Shown here piece after piece: positions 25,197-38,800 of a stretch of DNA of 64,000 bases; the stretch's first letter is position 1, and the number at the start of each line of letters is the position of its first letter. A model generated the notes under the pieces. It made no database searches. It saw only the letters and a list, made by a program, of their open reading frames with translations, and was not told the origin of the DNA. Position numbers and translations under genes: made by a program. The stretch is from contig ML133472.1 in assembly GCA_003864495.1 (NCBI GenBank), positions 496,001-560,000 of the forward strand. The letters run 5' to 3'. This DNA comes from Nemopilema nomurai. Its lineage: Eukaryota > Cnidaria > Scyphozoa > Rhizostomeae > Rhizostomatidae.

Positions 25197-27109
25197 ATCT
25201 ACTTCTCTTTTATCTTTTCATATCTAGAAAATAGATCAACCAGATCATTGAAATTTTATTTTAAACGCAATATTATCGACAATATTGTCGGTGATAGTTC
25301 TCGCTGTTAGACGAAATGTTTCTAGTTTGATCTGTTTTGAGCATGTTCATTGATCATGATTTAACAAGATTAAACATGATTTGTGTTGATCAAGCAAATG
25401 AGCTCCTAACAGAACGTGTGATTTGTTGAAAACAACAGAAAGAGCAGGTGGGAAGAACTCGTTCAACAAATTCGATCTATATGATATTCAAAAGGCCATC
25501 ATTTCGAGGACTATAAGACACAAGTCTTTGAGACGTGATATTGTAGAGATGTTTAATTTTATAATAGGTTACATTGCTTAGGTTTGGATTTCAAGCAAAA
25601 TGGCGGTAACTGTGGAACAACAAATGCATGCAAAAATAAAAGTTCTAGTGTGACCCAAATGTTTTGAAGCATTTATTAGCTGATATCTCTGTCTCTGGAC
25701 ATGTAAAGTAAAAGTTCTTCAAAAACCTGTGCTTCCCTTTCACTGGCGCATTTTAAGAGACCCCTGTGAAAACAGGAGTTATCAAGATAGTACAAGTCTC
25801 TCTCTGAATACAAGAACTGAGATTTTCCTTAATTCAATCTGCCCAGTTTCTCGTCATGCAAAAAGCACGATAATTGATATTATGAAACGGTATGTTTTTG
25901 CGTCCAGCAACTGATCTTTGCTCCAAAACCACAAACGCAGTACCTGGGTTGATCTCGGAAGATCATGGACAGGTTTTTTATACCCAGTCCTGTGAAAATC
26001 TGTTGCTGCTTCATGACCTTTGCAGGGATGTTTTTATAATAGAAGAAATAGAAAGATGCAAAAATTATCAACGAATACATTTCTAGGTGTGTTGCAAGGA
26101 AGCAGAAAGTTTGTTGTGATTGGTTTAAGCTGCTCAAGAATCATAATCAATAAAGAGAATAATCATTTTGTTCTAAATTTATGCATTTAAAATTGGAAGT
26201 TGAATACATTATAAAGCCATTTACTTTGTTATAATAAATATGCCATCGATTTCCACCCAACGATATACTCTGAGCAATATACTAAGGCATATTTATTTCT
26301 ATTTCAACGGGTGTTGTTTGTCATACAGTTGAACCCGAGGCGTGGGTGCGTACATTCGGAGCTGGGAGTTGACCCTTAGTGTAAACAATTGGCTACGGAG
26401 GCGCAAAGTCTATAGGCCTTTACAAGTATCTAATGGCTGATTGTTGAGCAAAAGCGTGTGAAGATTGATGTCAGAGAGTATTAGAGTCAACCGCTTGCTT
26501 ACCTTTCGTTTGAACGATTGCTGACCAGATGCATTTTGCAGTGCAGTGCTAAACAACTAGCAATCCGGTCAGTTTCCCGTACATTTATAGGCTAAATTAT
26601 ATCAGCAGTGCAGGTTCTGGAAAGTTCTCACAATAGGAAGAATATTCAAAGCAGTTTCCAATAAGCTACAGTCCTATTTATATGTTCTTAGAATACCGTA
26701 GAGCTCATTTGACTGCCTGAAATTCAACAATTATTGTTTGGTCCAACGCCTTTCACATCCCTTCTTTACTTCAAAACACATCAAAACCTGACAGTGGTCG
26801 CCTGGCCACAATGAGCTTTTTAAAATCACTTAGAAATGTTATTCCAAGGGGGGATAATATAAGACTATAGCAAAACTGTTTGTACATCATCGCAAGCTAT
26901 TTGGTAAAGTTTCAAAATATGATGACTAAACAAGAATCATTTCTGTTGAATGCCAACTCCAAAATCAATCAAAATATCATCCAGAAGCACGTAACAATTT
27001 TGAGTAATGCGATTGATTTTATGTTCGGCTGCTAGGCTTGCTATACGGATGATTAGCTGATGGCCTTTGATCAGCTAGAAGCGATTCGACTGATCCCTCT
27101 ACATAGCAA
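25197..27109. other. Spacer between expansin genes A and B
   Basis: About 1.9 kb, AT-rich. It should hold the promoter of gene A and the 3' end of gene B. No exon, repeat array or mobile element was recognised. Confidence 0.4.
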
Positions 27110-30100
27110 TCAACAATGAACATTCGTCGGCCAATCGCATTCCTCCTGCAATGAGTTAAACAGCAGTCCTTCTGAGCAACTCTTTCGTACGGTTATCCCC
27201 CTTACGCACTTGAAGTAGTCTCTACAATTACTTTCCGACCTGTAAAGCCCGTCCAGTTTACCCAGGCAAAAGCCGTCAATGCTGGAAGTCCTGTTCGTGT
27301 TTGCAGGCTCATTGCAGTTTACATAGCTGGACTTGCGGCACTTGGTAAGGTACCGGTCATAGAGATAGCCCTCCGGACATCGGTACGTCTGCATAGTCGT
27401 TCCGGTGCACATAATGAACTTGCTGCAATCTGCCGGGTAATGATGTCTCTGTACGTCGTTGAAGATCTCAGGGCATCGACTTGAGGGGCGTATTGTCTCG
27501 CCAACTTCGTTGTTCTCCACCAAAACTAGCTGCAATCGATAACCAATTTTTACAAGCAACCCTGGCTTGAGATATTCATACTTCATTTGAAGGCTGCACC
27601 TTCGCTTCCAAGGGGGAAGGAGCGTGGTTCAGCCTTAAAATTAGTGCAACTTTTAATGATTAAAAGCTAACATGACTATTACTCCAGTGATGCCAGACAA
27701 AGTAATTTAGAGGCACTCTGACCATTTCGACCAATATTGTGGACATAATTCTCAGACGCAAAAACTTTCACGTTTAACCACCTTATTGATCGTAACATTA
27801 TTTCCTCCTTAAAAACCCCCCTTACCAAGACAAACTTGTTACAGCTGAAGGCAGAATCTCGAGCAGAATTTAGTTGTTAATAAACAATAAGCTCAAAGAA
27901 TATATAACATCATGACACAAGAAGATAGCTTTAATTGTCTTCCGTTCCTTGCTTTGTCTTTCTTCTTAAAATTCATGTTTTCTGTAAGGTGACTACACGA
28001 CCGTGAACTCAGATTTGCCAGTTGTTGTTGTAGCCTGCTTGTAGCTTGTGTTGAGATAAGAACGTCATACAATTCTGAGCAGATAAGCATAGTGCAGGAT
28101 TGTATCAACAACAGCAGTAGCTGGGGGATGTCCTCTAGGTGACTAACGTAAATACTGCAGCTGGTAAGATGAAAGAAAAGGATAACTTGCTCTTTTATGG
28201 AAACTATTTTGTAGGGTAGCGATTATGTTATAGGGAAGCAAAGGGAGCATTCTTACCCCTTCTATGTCAGCCTGCTTGAGGCCCGAAGTAGTAGATGCCT
28301 TTGATGTCCCTTTGCTCTCTTGGTTACATCCGGCTTTGGCAGGGTAATCACAATTCTTGATTTCGTCATTCCAATGCAGGTCTTTAGGGCACTTCTTCCT
28401 GTATGTTTTTGAGCTAGCGCATTGAATAAAGTATTGACAGTCAGTTGGGTCACTGTAAAAGCCAGACTCTCTTGTTTTGCAGAAGTCTTCAATATCTTGC
28501 GATTCGCCTGATGTGCCAGGTTTTGTTCCGCCACTTGGCTTTCCTGTTGATTGTGTTCCAATTGTCCCTGTTTTTTGAGTGGTACTTGTTTCTGGTCTAG
28601 GCGTTGTCCCTACCTGTGTGGTTGGTGCTTTTGTTGAGGGTTTTTCGGTTGCAGGAACTAAAACACAGGATTCCAGAAATTTAAGAATTTAAATCAGCAA
28701 CAACTACCGTTTTGTTGTAGATTCAAAGCTTGTAACAGTCCATGGCTATTGCTAATCCAACTTGGCGCTCATGTCTCTTACTCCTTGTGCAATACCAAGA
28801 CAAGAACGGACGTTAAAAGGGCTTAAATCTATGATGCTCAATTGGATCAACACAATACGAACACTTCATTAAACAAAGCTCTTGTAGGACAGAACCAAAA
28901 TATTATGGTTTTAAAAATCGATACCACTTAAAACCAATCCTGTTAATCAGCTAAAAAAGTAGCTAAGATTAGCATTAAACAACTATGATGCTTGAAACTG
29001 GATTAAGAGGGGGGAATCATTAAAGAAAATCACCTTCATCACCACTGCCTGAGGATCCTTGGCTCGCTACGTCATCACTATTTCCGTCCCTCACCAGTCC
29101 CCCTTGACCGTGGCAGGGAAGGCTCGGCGCACCACCTTCATTCACTTTGAAAGCAATCATAGTAAGATCAACGTCAGCCTAAAATCTGAACTGCCTGATG
29201 CATGGACGATCTTGCCTCAGAGTTAATCACAGTTAAAGAAACGTGACTGGACTTACTTACCTAAACTTACTTACCTTACCTTATCATACTGGATTATCAC
29301 TAATTAAGGTTCGTGAAAATGCACAAAGTTACGACATTTTCCAAATTCTTTCGCATGAAGATTGCAATAAGGCTACATTGCTGTCAATAAACTTTAACGG
29401 AAGTACCCAACCCTGAAGTGACAATAGCTATAAAATTCCTCGTGCTAGAAAGCTTGTGGATAATGCTTTTCCACTATAATCCATACATGGGTAGGAGTAA
29501 AAGTAGTCGAAAATGTAAGACACTTTGAAATTTAAATGAAATTTTAATAATCCTTTTCACCTTCTTTCAACTTCTTGTACTGAAATCCAGAATTCTGATC
29601 CTTGTCATTTACCAGTTTTGGAATATCCCCTCCAACAGTTTCTCCAGAAATACTGGTAATCCGTGTCCTCAAAGGAAAGTTGATCTTCCCAACTCCACTC
29701 CACACAAAATGGTTATCGCTCGCCCTCTTTGCACAATGCCACTTGCCATCCCTGAAGAACTCCACCGCCGCTGTTGGTTGCCTGGTAGACATGTTGTGTC
29801 ATTATGTCATCATGTCATTATGTCATACTAATAAATCACAGATGATCACATCACAGAGATAGACATGATCACGACAGCTTTGGGTCTAGTTCATCGTAGC
29901 TTTAGTACTTCAACAACCTTCAGCATAGTTTTGAGATTTTTGGAAATAAAAAGGACGCACAAGTACAGTAAACGCAAAACGTGAACCATCTTTATACTAC
30001 AACTCCCATTTTAAAAGAATAGAGACACAAGGGGAAACATCATACAATTCACAGTTCGAATGTTTCTTCAAAGTACAATCTGTACTCATGAATACTTCAG

Positions 30101-31872
30101 TAGCCTTTCACCTTTCACCTTTCACCTTTTAGCGTCGGTTGTAGAACATTTATGTTATGTAGAATAGAACATAACGGATAGTACTCATTTCATAAGGGTA
30201 GCTAGCCTACCAATTCACAACTTGCAAAGGCCGCACGAATAGCTTGGTGAAATGTTCTAGTTCTGAGCTTCCATTCTTCAATCCGTAATGTTTTAAAATT
30301 TTTGTATCAAATTGCACATAACCCAGCATTCATGTAAATAGATGTAACACGGAAAACACTGAGATTAAAAGGTTTCGAGCGGTTATAATTTCCAAGTCAC
30401 GTGCTATACTTACTTGGCATTCGTGATCTGCAACTTGAGGTACCAGGGGTTGCTGCCACTGAAACGATACTGGATGTTCCCCTGTGGCGCCGACACATCT
30501 GGACAGTCGATTGCACTGAACTCGATCTCCCACTTGCCGTCTCCAGGGATGTAGAAGTCCAAGTCGGCTGCAATGAAGCGCCAGTAATTCTTAATCAAGG
30601 TACACTAGGTGTTTGATAAATTATTACTGGAATTAAGTTTAAAGTCAAGAGAACAAGCAATGAGAAAACGAACACAAAAAAGCATGCATCATTCAAAGTG
30701 CACATTATCATACCTTCACCACAGGCTCCGCACAAGTCGTTTACCACTGCGTAGTAAGTGCCCTCCAAGGGGGTGTTTCCCTTAGCAACAGGCTTACCAG
30801 ATGCCTCGATTTTCAAGCACATCCCACAGCCAAGAGACTTTTTAAAAGTCGGTGCCCCCGCTGCCACTTTGATCCAACCCTTCTGCTTGTAGACCATCGG
30901 GAGTGGGTCAAGGGAGCATGCGCCTGTGCCAACAGGGTATTCCCCGTAATAGCTTGCCTGAAAGAGGGATTGCTTGCACCTGAAGCACAGTTGGAGTTTC
31001 AAAAGTGATTCCTACTGCAAATTGATTCCCTACAAAGGTTTCTTCTTCTCTGCTTCTCTAGATGAAACATCATTCAAAGAAGCTCTAGAAATTGGTGGTT
31101 CAAAGCTCAAGACCTCATTTATTCTTACTCCTTCAATATAGTAATAGGCTCTAAAAGATGACTTTTACGCATTCATAAATTGATCCCAATTACATAAGCA
31201 TCTCCTTTTTGCAATCGCAGGCAGCATATCTGGCAATAAAATAGCATGCCTGTGGTTGCCAACAATAGCAGAGAACTTTGCAAGACTTTTCCCATTCATT
31301 CTTGCAAAACATCGTCGCAACAAGGATATAAGAACGAGTGGCATCTTAACGGCTGTAGGCAACTAAAGGGGCCTAATCTATTAGGCATCATCAATTCTGT
31401 TCTTACACAAGTATATTAAACATTAGATTCTGCTCTACGGAATGAATCCTCGTCGTTAAAAAATTACAGGCCCTCGCTGGAAATTTCGTTTACAGACGTA
31501 TGCTTCCACGGTCACTGCTTTTGAACGAAAACAAATCTTCAGCAGTGAAAACGATACTGCAAATTGTTAACATATATGTCAATTTCTAATGAATAACCGA
31601 CAAAAGAGTCCAATCAATGTGACATACCCATCCTTTTGAAGTCTTTTTATATCTGGAATAGATCTCCTTCACGTGGTCCTCAGTAGTCGCTCGTTTCGAA
31701 ATGTTTGGAGGCTAGAACAGAAATAATTCCAAATGAGTCAACGTGACTTAAGGCTAAGACTAAAGGATTCAACGTGAACACGAGGTGAAATAAATGAATT
31801 AAGAACAATAAATCTCACCGGTTTAGCAACAGCAACAGTGAAATAAATGAGAAGAAAAGTATTGAAGATCAT
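27110..31872 (-). CDS. Expansin-like protein B with three CBM14 domains
   Basis: Eight exons: 31872-31819, 31711-31628, 30957-30714, 30567-30414, 29781-29561, 29135-29034, 28657-28257, 27529-27110. Total 1680 nt, 559 aa. It has a classic signal peptide (MIFNTFLLIYFTVAVA); D1 barrel from residue 47 (ASYYGEYPVGTGACSLDP, GCGMCLKI, AVVNDLCGACGEG with the conserved Asp); and D2/CBM63 (about 165-255), where NPWYLKLQITN, FFRDGKWHC, DNHFVW and TSISGETVGGDIPKL track Bacillus EXLX1 closely. A Thr/Pro-rich mucin-like linker (about 287-345) then leads to three six-Cys peritrophin-A domains (about 346-398, 439-491, 507-559); the protein ends on the last Cys. It is probably secreted into a chitinous matrix. 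Whether the expansin module acts on chitin, cellulose or another glycan is unknown. Confidence 0.93.
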
Positions 31873-32873
31873 TTTGTTTCAATTTCAGCTACGGCAAAAA
31901 TAATATTGAACAAAAGGCCGGATTGCATATTGACCGCTGCGCAGGCCCTGATACCTGTGGTTTCGACTGTGTTTGTCTTGAATCACTAGAGTTGCATGCC
32001 TCCTTGCACTGATTGCTAGCAAACAAGAACCAGCGATGGATTCAAAGACACTCAACATTCTAAGGCCAGGGCACTGTTAGCCTCTTCTGAAGACAAGGTG
32101 ATGGTCATAGCTCGCTTTGATTCCGTGTTCGACGATACTAAATGTTGTGCATCTATGGAAGCTTTTATCCTTGTTCTTCACTTATCCTTACATTAGAAAG
32201 TATCTTCTTGTTTTCTATTTACTGGCACTTTAGAAGCAAGCGTAGTAGCGCAGTCTGCTTCTTAGCTAGGCCATAAATTGTGCAATCGAGAGCCGATTGT
32301 GCCATCATAATACTATTCATTACAAGGGCGCTTTGCATTGAGTCCCTAAAACGTTTTCTATTTTATTCCACTATTAGAATTTTTTTTAATATAATGAAAA
32401 CAGAAACGTCTAATTCATGCGGTTGCTTTGAATGATATACGAGCTGGTATTTTTGCAATGGATCATTATGCCTAAAATCCGAACATTTATTTGAGAAGAA
32501 AGTCAAAAAATTTATTTGCATTTAGCAGCTTTTTCACTCGACTTAAGAACAAAAATGATGAAGTAATCTTTCTCAAGTGAGAAGGTACATCTTTGAGATT
32601 TCTCAAGATGTCAAGTTCCAAATTCCACCGGATTGCACCTTTTATCCAAAAAATGTCTCTTTTTCTTTTCACATTTTCATTAGACTAATTTCACAGTGAT
32701 GCTCTTTGTCCGAATCATAAAACTCATTCCACCTTGAAGTTCATGTACACAGGAACATTTGTAAAATAAGAAGATTTTTGCTCGGAGAAACTTTGCTCAA
32801 ATGTGCTATTTATACATGTCCATAACTGCATGGCAAATAAAAATATGTGATAATAGCAAGTCCGCTTCAGAAA
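31873..32873. other. Spacer between expansin genes B and C
   Basis: About 1 kb holding the presumed promoter of B and the 3' end of C. No exon was recognised. Confidence 0.4.
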
Positions 32874-35800
32874 TCAAGAAAACCTGGCCTTGAATTTGCT
32901 TTTGATCTTGCAGCCAGCATCAGCAGCAAAGTCGCAGTTCTTGATTCCATCGTTCCAGTGCAAATTTCTTGGACACTTCTTCCTGTACGTCTTCGAGCCA
33001 GCGCACTGAATGAAGTACTGGCAGTCAGTTGGGTCACTGTAAAAGCCAGACTCTCTTGTCTTGCAGAAATCTTTGACATTTTGAGAGCCTCCAGTTGTTC
33101 CAGGTTTTGTTCCTATCTCTTTCTCTGGTGTAGTGCTCAATTCTGGCCTAGACGTTGTCCTCACCTCTGTCGTTGGTGTCCTTGTTGATGGGCCTAGAAA
33201 TTTCAGTTTGGGTATTTATATAATAAACTGAGAACCTCCCTGATACTTTATCAACTATGTATTCTTTGGATGTATCTCCTGGTTTTAAGCACCATATCAA
33301 AATGGTTATAAGTTATCGAGGAAAATAGGTTCTCACTGTCACCATGACTCGAGGGGGAATGACTTACTGTTTGCTGGATGAAAATTGGATAAATTCATTT
33401 GATGTGCTTTAGGGGCTTCGATAAAACATTGCCAAATGAAGATCTATTTAAAATGGCATCTTGTAACAAAATTAGACCTATGCAAACAAGCAATATAAAA
33501 CAATTCTACGTAACGAAAATCGCCAATACTTTTTACCTTTGCCCGTTTCGCGTTGTCCCTGGCTGTTTACATCATCAATACCTCCGCTTCTTACCAAATG
33601 CCCTTGGCCATGGCAAGGAAGCTTTGGTACAACACCACTGTGCGCTTGAAAGGGACAAGTCTCAAGTCATATAGGCATTCAAAAGTACAAAATTACATGG
33701 CTCTCAATTGTTCTATTTTATGTCGCTTTTCGTCTTTTACAATAGCCCCTTGACTCTCTACAACCCAATAGCTCCCTTCAAATGCACCCATCTTACTTTT
33801 GAGGGAGGGGGAAGGGATTTCCTACCTTGAAAGAAGCAAAATTTTGCTGCTTTATGACGATAAAATGGATAAAGGTACCTACATGCAAGTTAGTGTAATA
33901 GAAAAATTACTCACAGTGTCCACGTTCAACTACTCTTAGACACAGACACCTGTCCAACAGCATCCAGAAATTATAACTCAGTATGCGTTCGAAGAAAGAT
34001 TTGATAAAAGCTCACCCAACAACCAATTTACCATTGACTACTTGGGTTTTATGTTTCACCAAAGGCCTAAACGATTTTGGGCATGAATTTGATGAAATCA
34101 CCAGCAACTGGGCGCTCAATGTACTAGCTATTGATTGTACAATACTTTACTGTACTAGCGTTCTCTGTACATCCTTATAACCTATAATTAATTTATTTTC
34201 TTTTCTATAGCTTGGGCATTTGCCTATCTTTCTTAAGAGAGTCTAAATAGACAAACCCATTTCAGACAGGCAAAGCTCATAGTGTCGATGGCATTAAGTG
34301 GTTATTAGACAAAAACAGAAACACTCTTCCAAACTTGGAGAGTCCACGCTCTTTTGCTCAAAGAGTACTAATAGTAATATATCAAGAGAATTGTCAAAAT
34401 AAACAAATATGCTATCCATATATCTTCTTTCAACCTCTTGTACTGAAATCCAGAATTCTGATCCTTGTCATTAACAAGTTTTGGAATATCCCCTCCAACA
34501 GTTTCTCCAGAAACACTGGTAATCCGTGTCCTCAAAGGAAAGTTGATCTTCCCAACTCCACTCCACACAAAATGGTTATCGCTCGCCCTCTTTGCACAAT
34601 GCCACTTGCCATCCCTGAAGAACTCCACCGCCGCTGTTGGTTGCCTTGCAATGAATATCATTATTACAGAACAGAAACAAAATGTAATAACCTGCATTCA
34701 CAGCACGAAATGTAGCAAAACAATTAAATGAATGACGTAATTAGAGACAAATACATGTTGAATGTTTGTTTTTATGTTGAAAAATACAACTAAGAACAAT
34801 GTAGCAAGGAAAGTAAGAGTTATAGTCATCAAAGTCACGTGCTATACTTACTTGGCATTCGTGATCTGCAACTTGAGGTACCAGGGGTTGCTACCACTGA
34901 AACGATACTGGATGTTCCCCTGTGGCGCCGACACATCTGGACAGTCGATTGCACTGAACTCGATCTCCCACTTGCCGTCTCCAGGGATGTAGAAGTCCAA
35001 GTCAGCTGCAGCAATGAAGACATATGTCCTACTCAGGCGCGCAACTACGGGGGGGGGTCCTGGGGGTCCAGACCCCTGCCCTTTTTCACAACAGAGGAAA
35101 AGTGCCCTTTTTCTTGGAAAATTGCTAAAATCTCCGTTTGGAAATGATCTGATTTAACTTTTTTGTTATCAAGCTAAGAGGGATGGCCATTACTGACACA
35201 TTCCGGATATGTATTTCAAGACAATAGCTTCTCCTGATAAATGGTCGACATGGCATTCATTCAATTTAAATTTCAAGTTATTATTTCATTTCCGTTATAC
35301 AATGAGAGTCGATCACAACTGCCTTTTCCGTTTCTTATCAAATTATTTTGCGACCAAGTAGTACGTAACTGAATAAAGAGATTCTGTCTTGGCCTATGCT
35401 TGATTTGTATCATACAAAACGACGTTCCACCTGTATTCTTGAAGTTTATTTAATAGTAAGCCATGCCTAGAAAAGAAAGAGTTTTGAAGCACAAAAAGAT
35501 GGCACTCAAGCGAGCTGCGGAAGACAAGGAACAGAGCAAACTTTCTTTCTTCAAAACACCCCGCAAAGATCCAGAAGAGTCGAGAAATGCAACATCCGTT
35601 TCTGTGGCAGAGTCTTTTGGCGAAAGTAGTGGTATAGACCAAGAAGCACAAAGGAAAGAAATAAATGAAAATGAAAAGAACTGCAGCGAACATACCAGCG
35701 AGGACAATGACAAAAGCATCAGCAGCAGCGAAGACAGCCAATCGACTGAAGTCGGGGAACGTGTTGTTGAAGGGGGCAGTTTTAATCAGCAGCAAGAAAT

Positions 35801-38800
35801 AAAGCGGGCTTATGATTTAGCAGATGTTGTACTTGGTAAAAGGCCATTGACTGACCTAACGGATGAAGACAAGTACAACTATCTGAAATATCATTTTAAG
35901 CCAAGTGCTACTGAAAAACTCTTTTCATTGAAGATAAGTAAGAATGGGAAAGAAAACGCTATTTTATCAACATTCTTGGTTAGAGGAGAGGTCATGGCAT
36001 GTTTACAGTCCGGAATTGAACGGAGGATTGTGCAAACTGTGTGTCTTGTTTGACAAACCTCACAAGAAGGCCCAAAGAGGGGCATTTGTTGCTTCGGCAT
36101 TCCAAAAGCTACAGAGATCAGAACTGATCAAAGCTCATGCAGAGACCGACTACCACAAAGCTGCAGTTGCCCAAGGTTCCGATTTCATGAGGACATTCAT
36201 GCATCCAGAAAACAGTGTTGAGGCTGACAAAATTTCAGAGCAGTACTATCAGCGAAACAAGCACATACTAGAAGCAATAGTGGATGCAGTCTTGCTTTGT
36301 GCCAAACAAGGGCTCTCACTGAGAGGGCACAGGGATACAAAAGTGAATGACATGGACGAAAGTACAGAAAACAGAGGAAACTTTCTTGCGATAATGGAGC
36401 TGATTGCAAAATATGACCCCATTGTAAAAGAACATTTGAAAAACGGTCAGCGAAATGCAAAGATGTTATCATGGAAGACCCAAAATGACATTATTGCCAA
36501 TGCAGCTTTCGTTATAAAGAACCAGATAAAGGATATGATATCAAGCGAAAAATTTTATGCGGTAATTGGAGATGAGGTCACAGAAAGATTTGCAAATAAA
36601 GAAGTTTTACTCGTTTGTCTCCGTTTTCTCAACTCAATTAATGGTGAGCCGAAAGTTGAGGAAACGTTTTTCCAGTCCATGCACATGAAAGGACGCACTT
36701 CTGGAAAAAACCTGGGACAGAATATCATAGAAATATTAAGAAGCAACGAACTTGTTATGGCTGATTGCAGAGGACAAGCTTATGATGGAGCTGCGGCAAT
36801 GTCTAGTGATAGGTGCGGTGCACAAGCTGAAGTCCGGAAAGAGGCCCCAAATGCAGCATATACGCACTGTCGGAGTCATGTCATTAATCTTGCAATTGTT
36901 GCTGCATGTAAGAATCGAAGCATCAGTAACATGATGGATGTCATTTCATCAGTTTACCTGTTCTATGAATTCTCTCCAAAAAGAAAGTGGTACTTTGAAA
37001 AATTCTTAAATTATTACGGCGAAGAAATGGGCCTCACAGAAGTACAGAGGAAGAATATAGTCAGTCTGGCACGCACTCGTTCGAACGTCATCGTGCATTC
37101 GAGTCATATTATCTGCTCTATCGTGCCAATGTTGCAGTTATGGAGTCTATCTTCAAGCCCCAACTATACAGCGAGTTCTATGACGCATTACGCACCGATT
37201 TTGAAGAAGAATGGTCCTGGGACTCCGAAACCAAATCAAAGGCACAAGGCTCGCAGACAGAATTCAGGTGGAACTGTTCAACCTTCTACCATCTGTAATG
37301 CTAAGCAAAGAATTCGATGTTCTTGAGGCCGTTCAAATTTTAAAGAGCAAGTTCTTTTTGGATATGGAAGATGATGGATTACATTCTAAAAGTGAGCTCC
37401 TAAGATGGAAAAGGCACTGGGAAAAAGAGATGGCGGTCAGAAAAGAGAAGTCCACTGAGATTGAAGAAAAAAGACGACAGAAAGAACAAAGGAAAGCGCT
37501 ACAATGTATGCATGACAAGAGAAAGAGAAATCCAGAAAAATCACGGTTGAGATGTGACGGTGAACAGGCTTATGTTGTTGCCTAGCCACCAGACAGTCTA
37601 CTAGACGCTCTCCGTGTTGCTGACCGGGACATTTTCCCTTCAATACGAAGATTGCTTGTGATAGGCTGCATTTCACCCATAGGTTCCTGCGAAGCAGAGA
37701 GAGCAGCTTCTGGAGTCAGACGATTGAAGACAGCCTATCGCAGTACAATGACGTCACAACGTGAAAGTGACTTGAATCTAATACAAATGCGGTCCGACTT
37801 GCTGCCAACATCTGATGCTGTTGTAGACGCATTTATAAAGCAGCAACCCAGGCGAATGTTTTCTTCATCTATCCTTTTTGAGTGACACTGATTTGAGTAT
37901 GGAAAATAATCAGATAAATAGAGTTACGTAGCTTTCATTTCATTTTGGTTGCTTTTTTGTCAGTTCGAATACTTTACCTGGAAACAAAAATCTTAAAGTG
38001 ATGATGGAGTAAAGAATTAAGTCAAGCAATCATTTACAATTTATCTGATTTTTTTTTAAATGAAGTAACTTCTGTAGTTCAGTATATCCGCATTGAATTG
38101 CAATGAGGCTTTTCATTCGAATTATGCTAGTAGAAATGTTTAGTATCTTTCGACGTTAAAAGGCAGTGAAAAATTTCAGGAATATTTTTGTAACATTTTT
38201 TTCTGCTTCTTAATATAAAAGTAGAAGTCAGGTAATAAAGGAGTAAAATTTCCATTGTGCCCTTTTTGTGTCTTGGACCCCTGCCCTCTGAAATTCCTGG
38301 TTGCGCGCCTGCTACTTTCAATTTGATTTCATAATGTTGTAAACAAAAATAAAAATTCTTAGAAAAATGTAGAGATAAAATTGTCACTGGAGGATAGAAG
38401 AATTTGGAGGTTAAAGAACTAAGAAGGCTATTTATCCCTTTCTCGCTTCAGCTTTTGATTTTTAAATACAAGACTGTTTGCAAAAGCAAAAAGTCAATAA
38501 TCACCTTCACCACAGGCTCCGCACAAGTCGTTTACCACTGCGTAGTAGGTGCCCTCCAAGGGGGTGTTTCCCTTAGCAACAGGCTTACCAGATGCCTCGA
38601 TTTTCAAGCACATCCCACAGCCAAGAGACTTTTTAAAAGTCGGTGCCCCCGCTGCCACTTTGATCCAACCCTTCTGCTTGTAGACCGTCGGGAGTGGGTC
38701 AAGGGAGCATGCGCCAGTGCCAACAGGATATTCCCCATAATAGCTTGCCTGAAAGAAACAGGTTTTGTAACGTATTTAAAAGAGAATGCTTTATTTGAAA

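Noticed and set aside
34424..34435. AT-AC (U12-type) intron at the mutated exon 5 donor of expansin C
   Set aside because: The sequence after the exon is ATATATGG, not the U12 consensus ATATCCTT, and this phase leads to a stop in exon 6.
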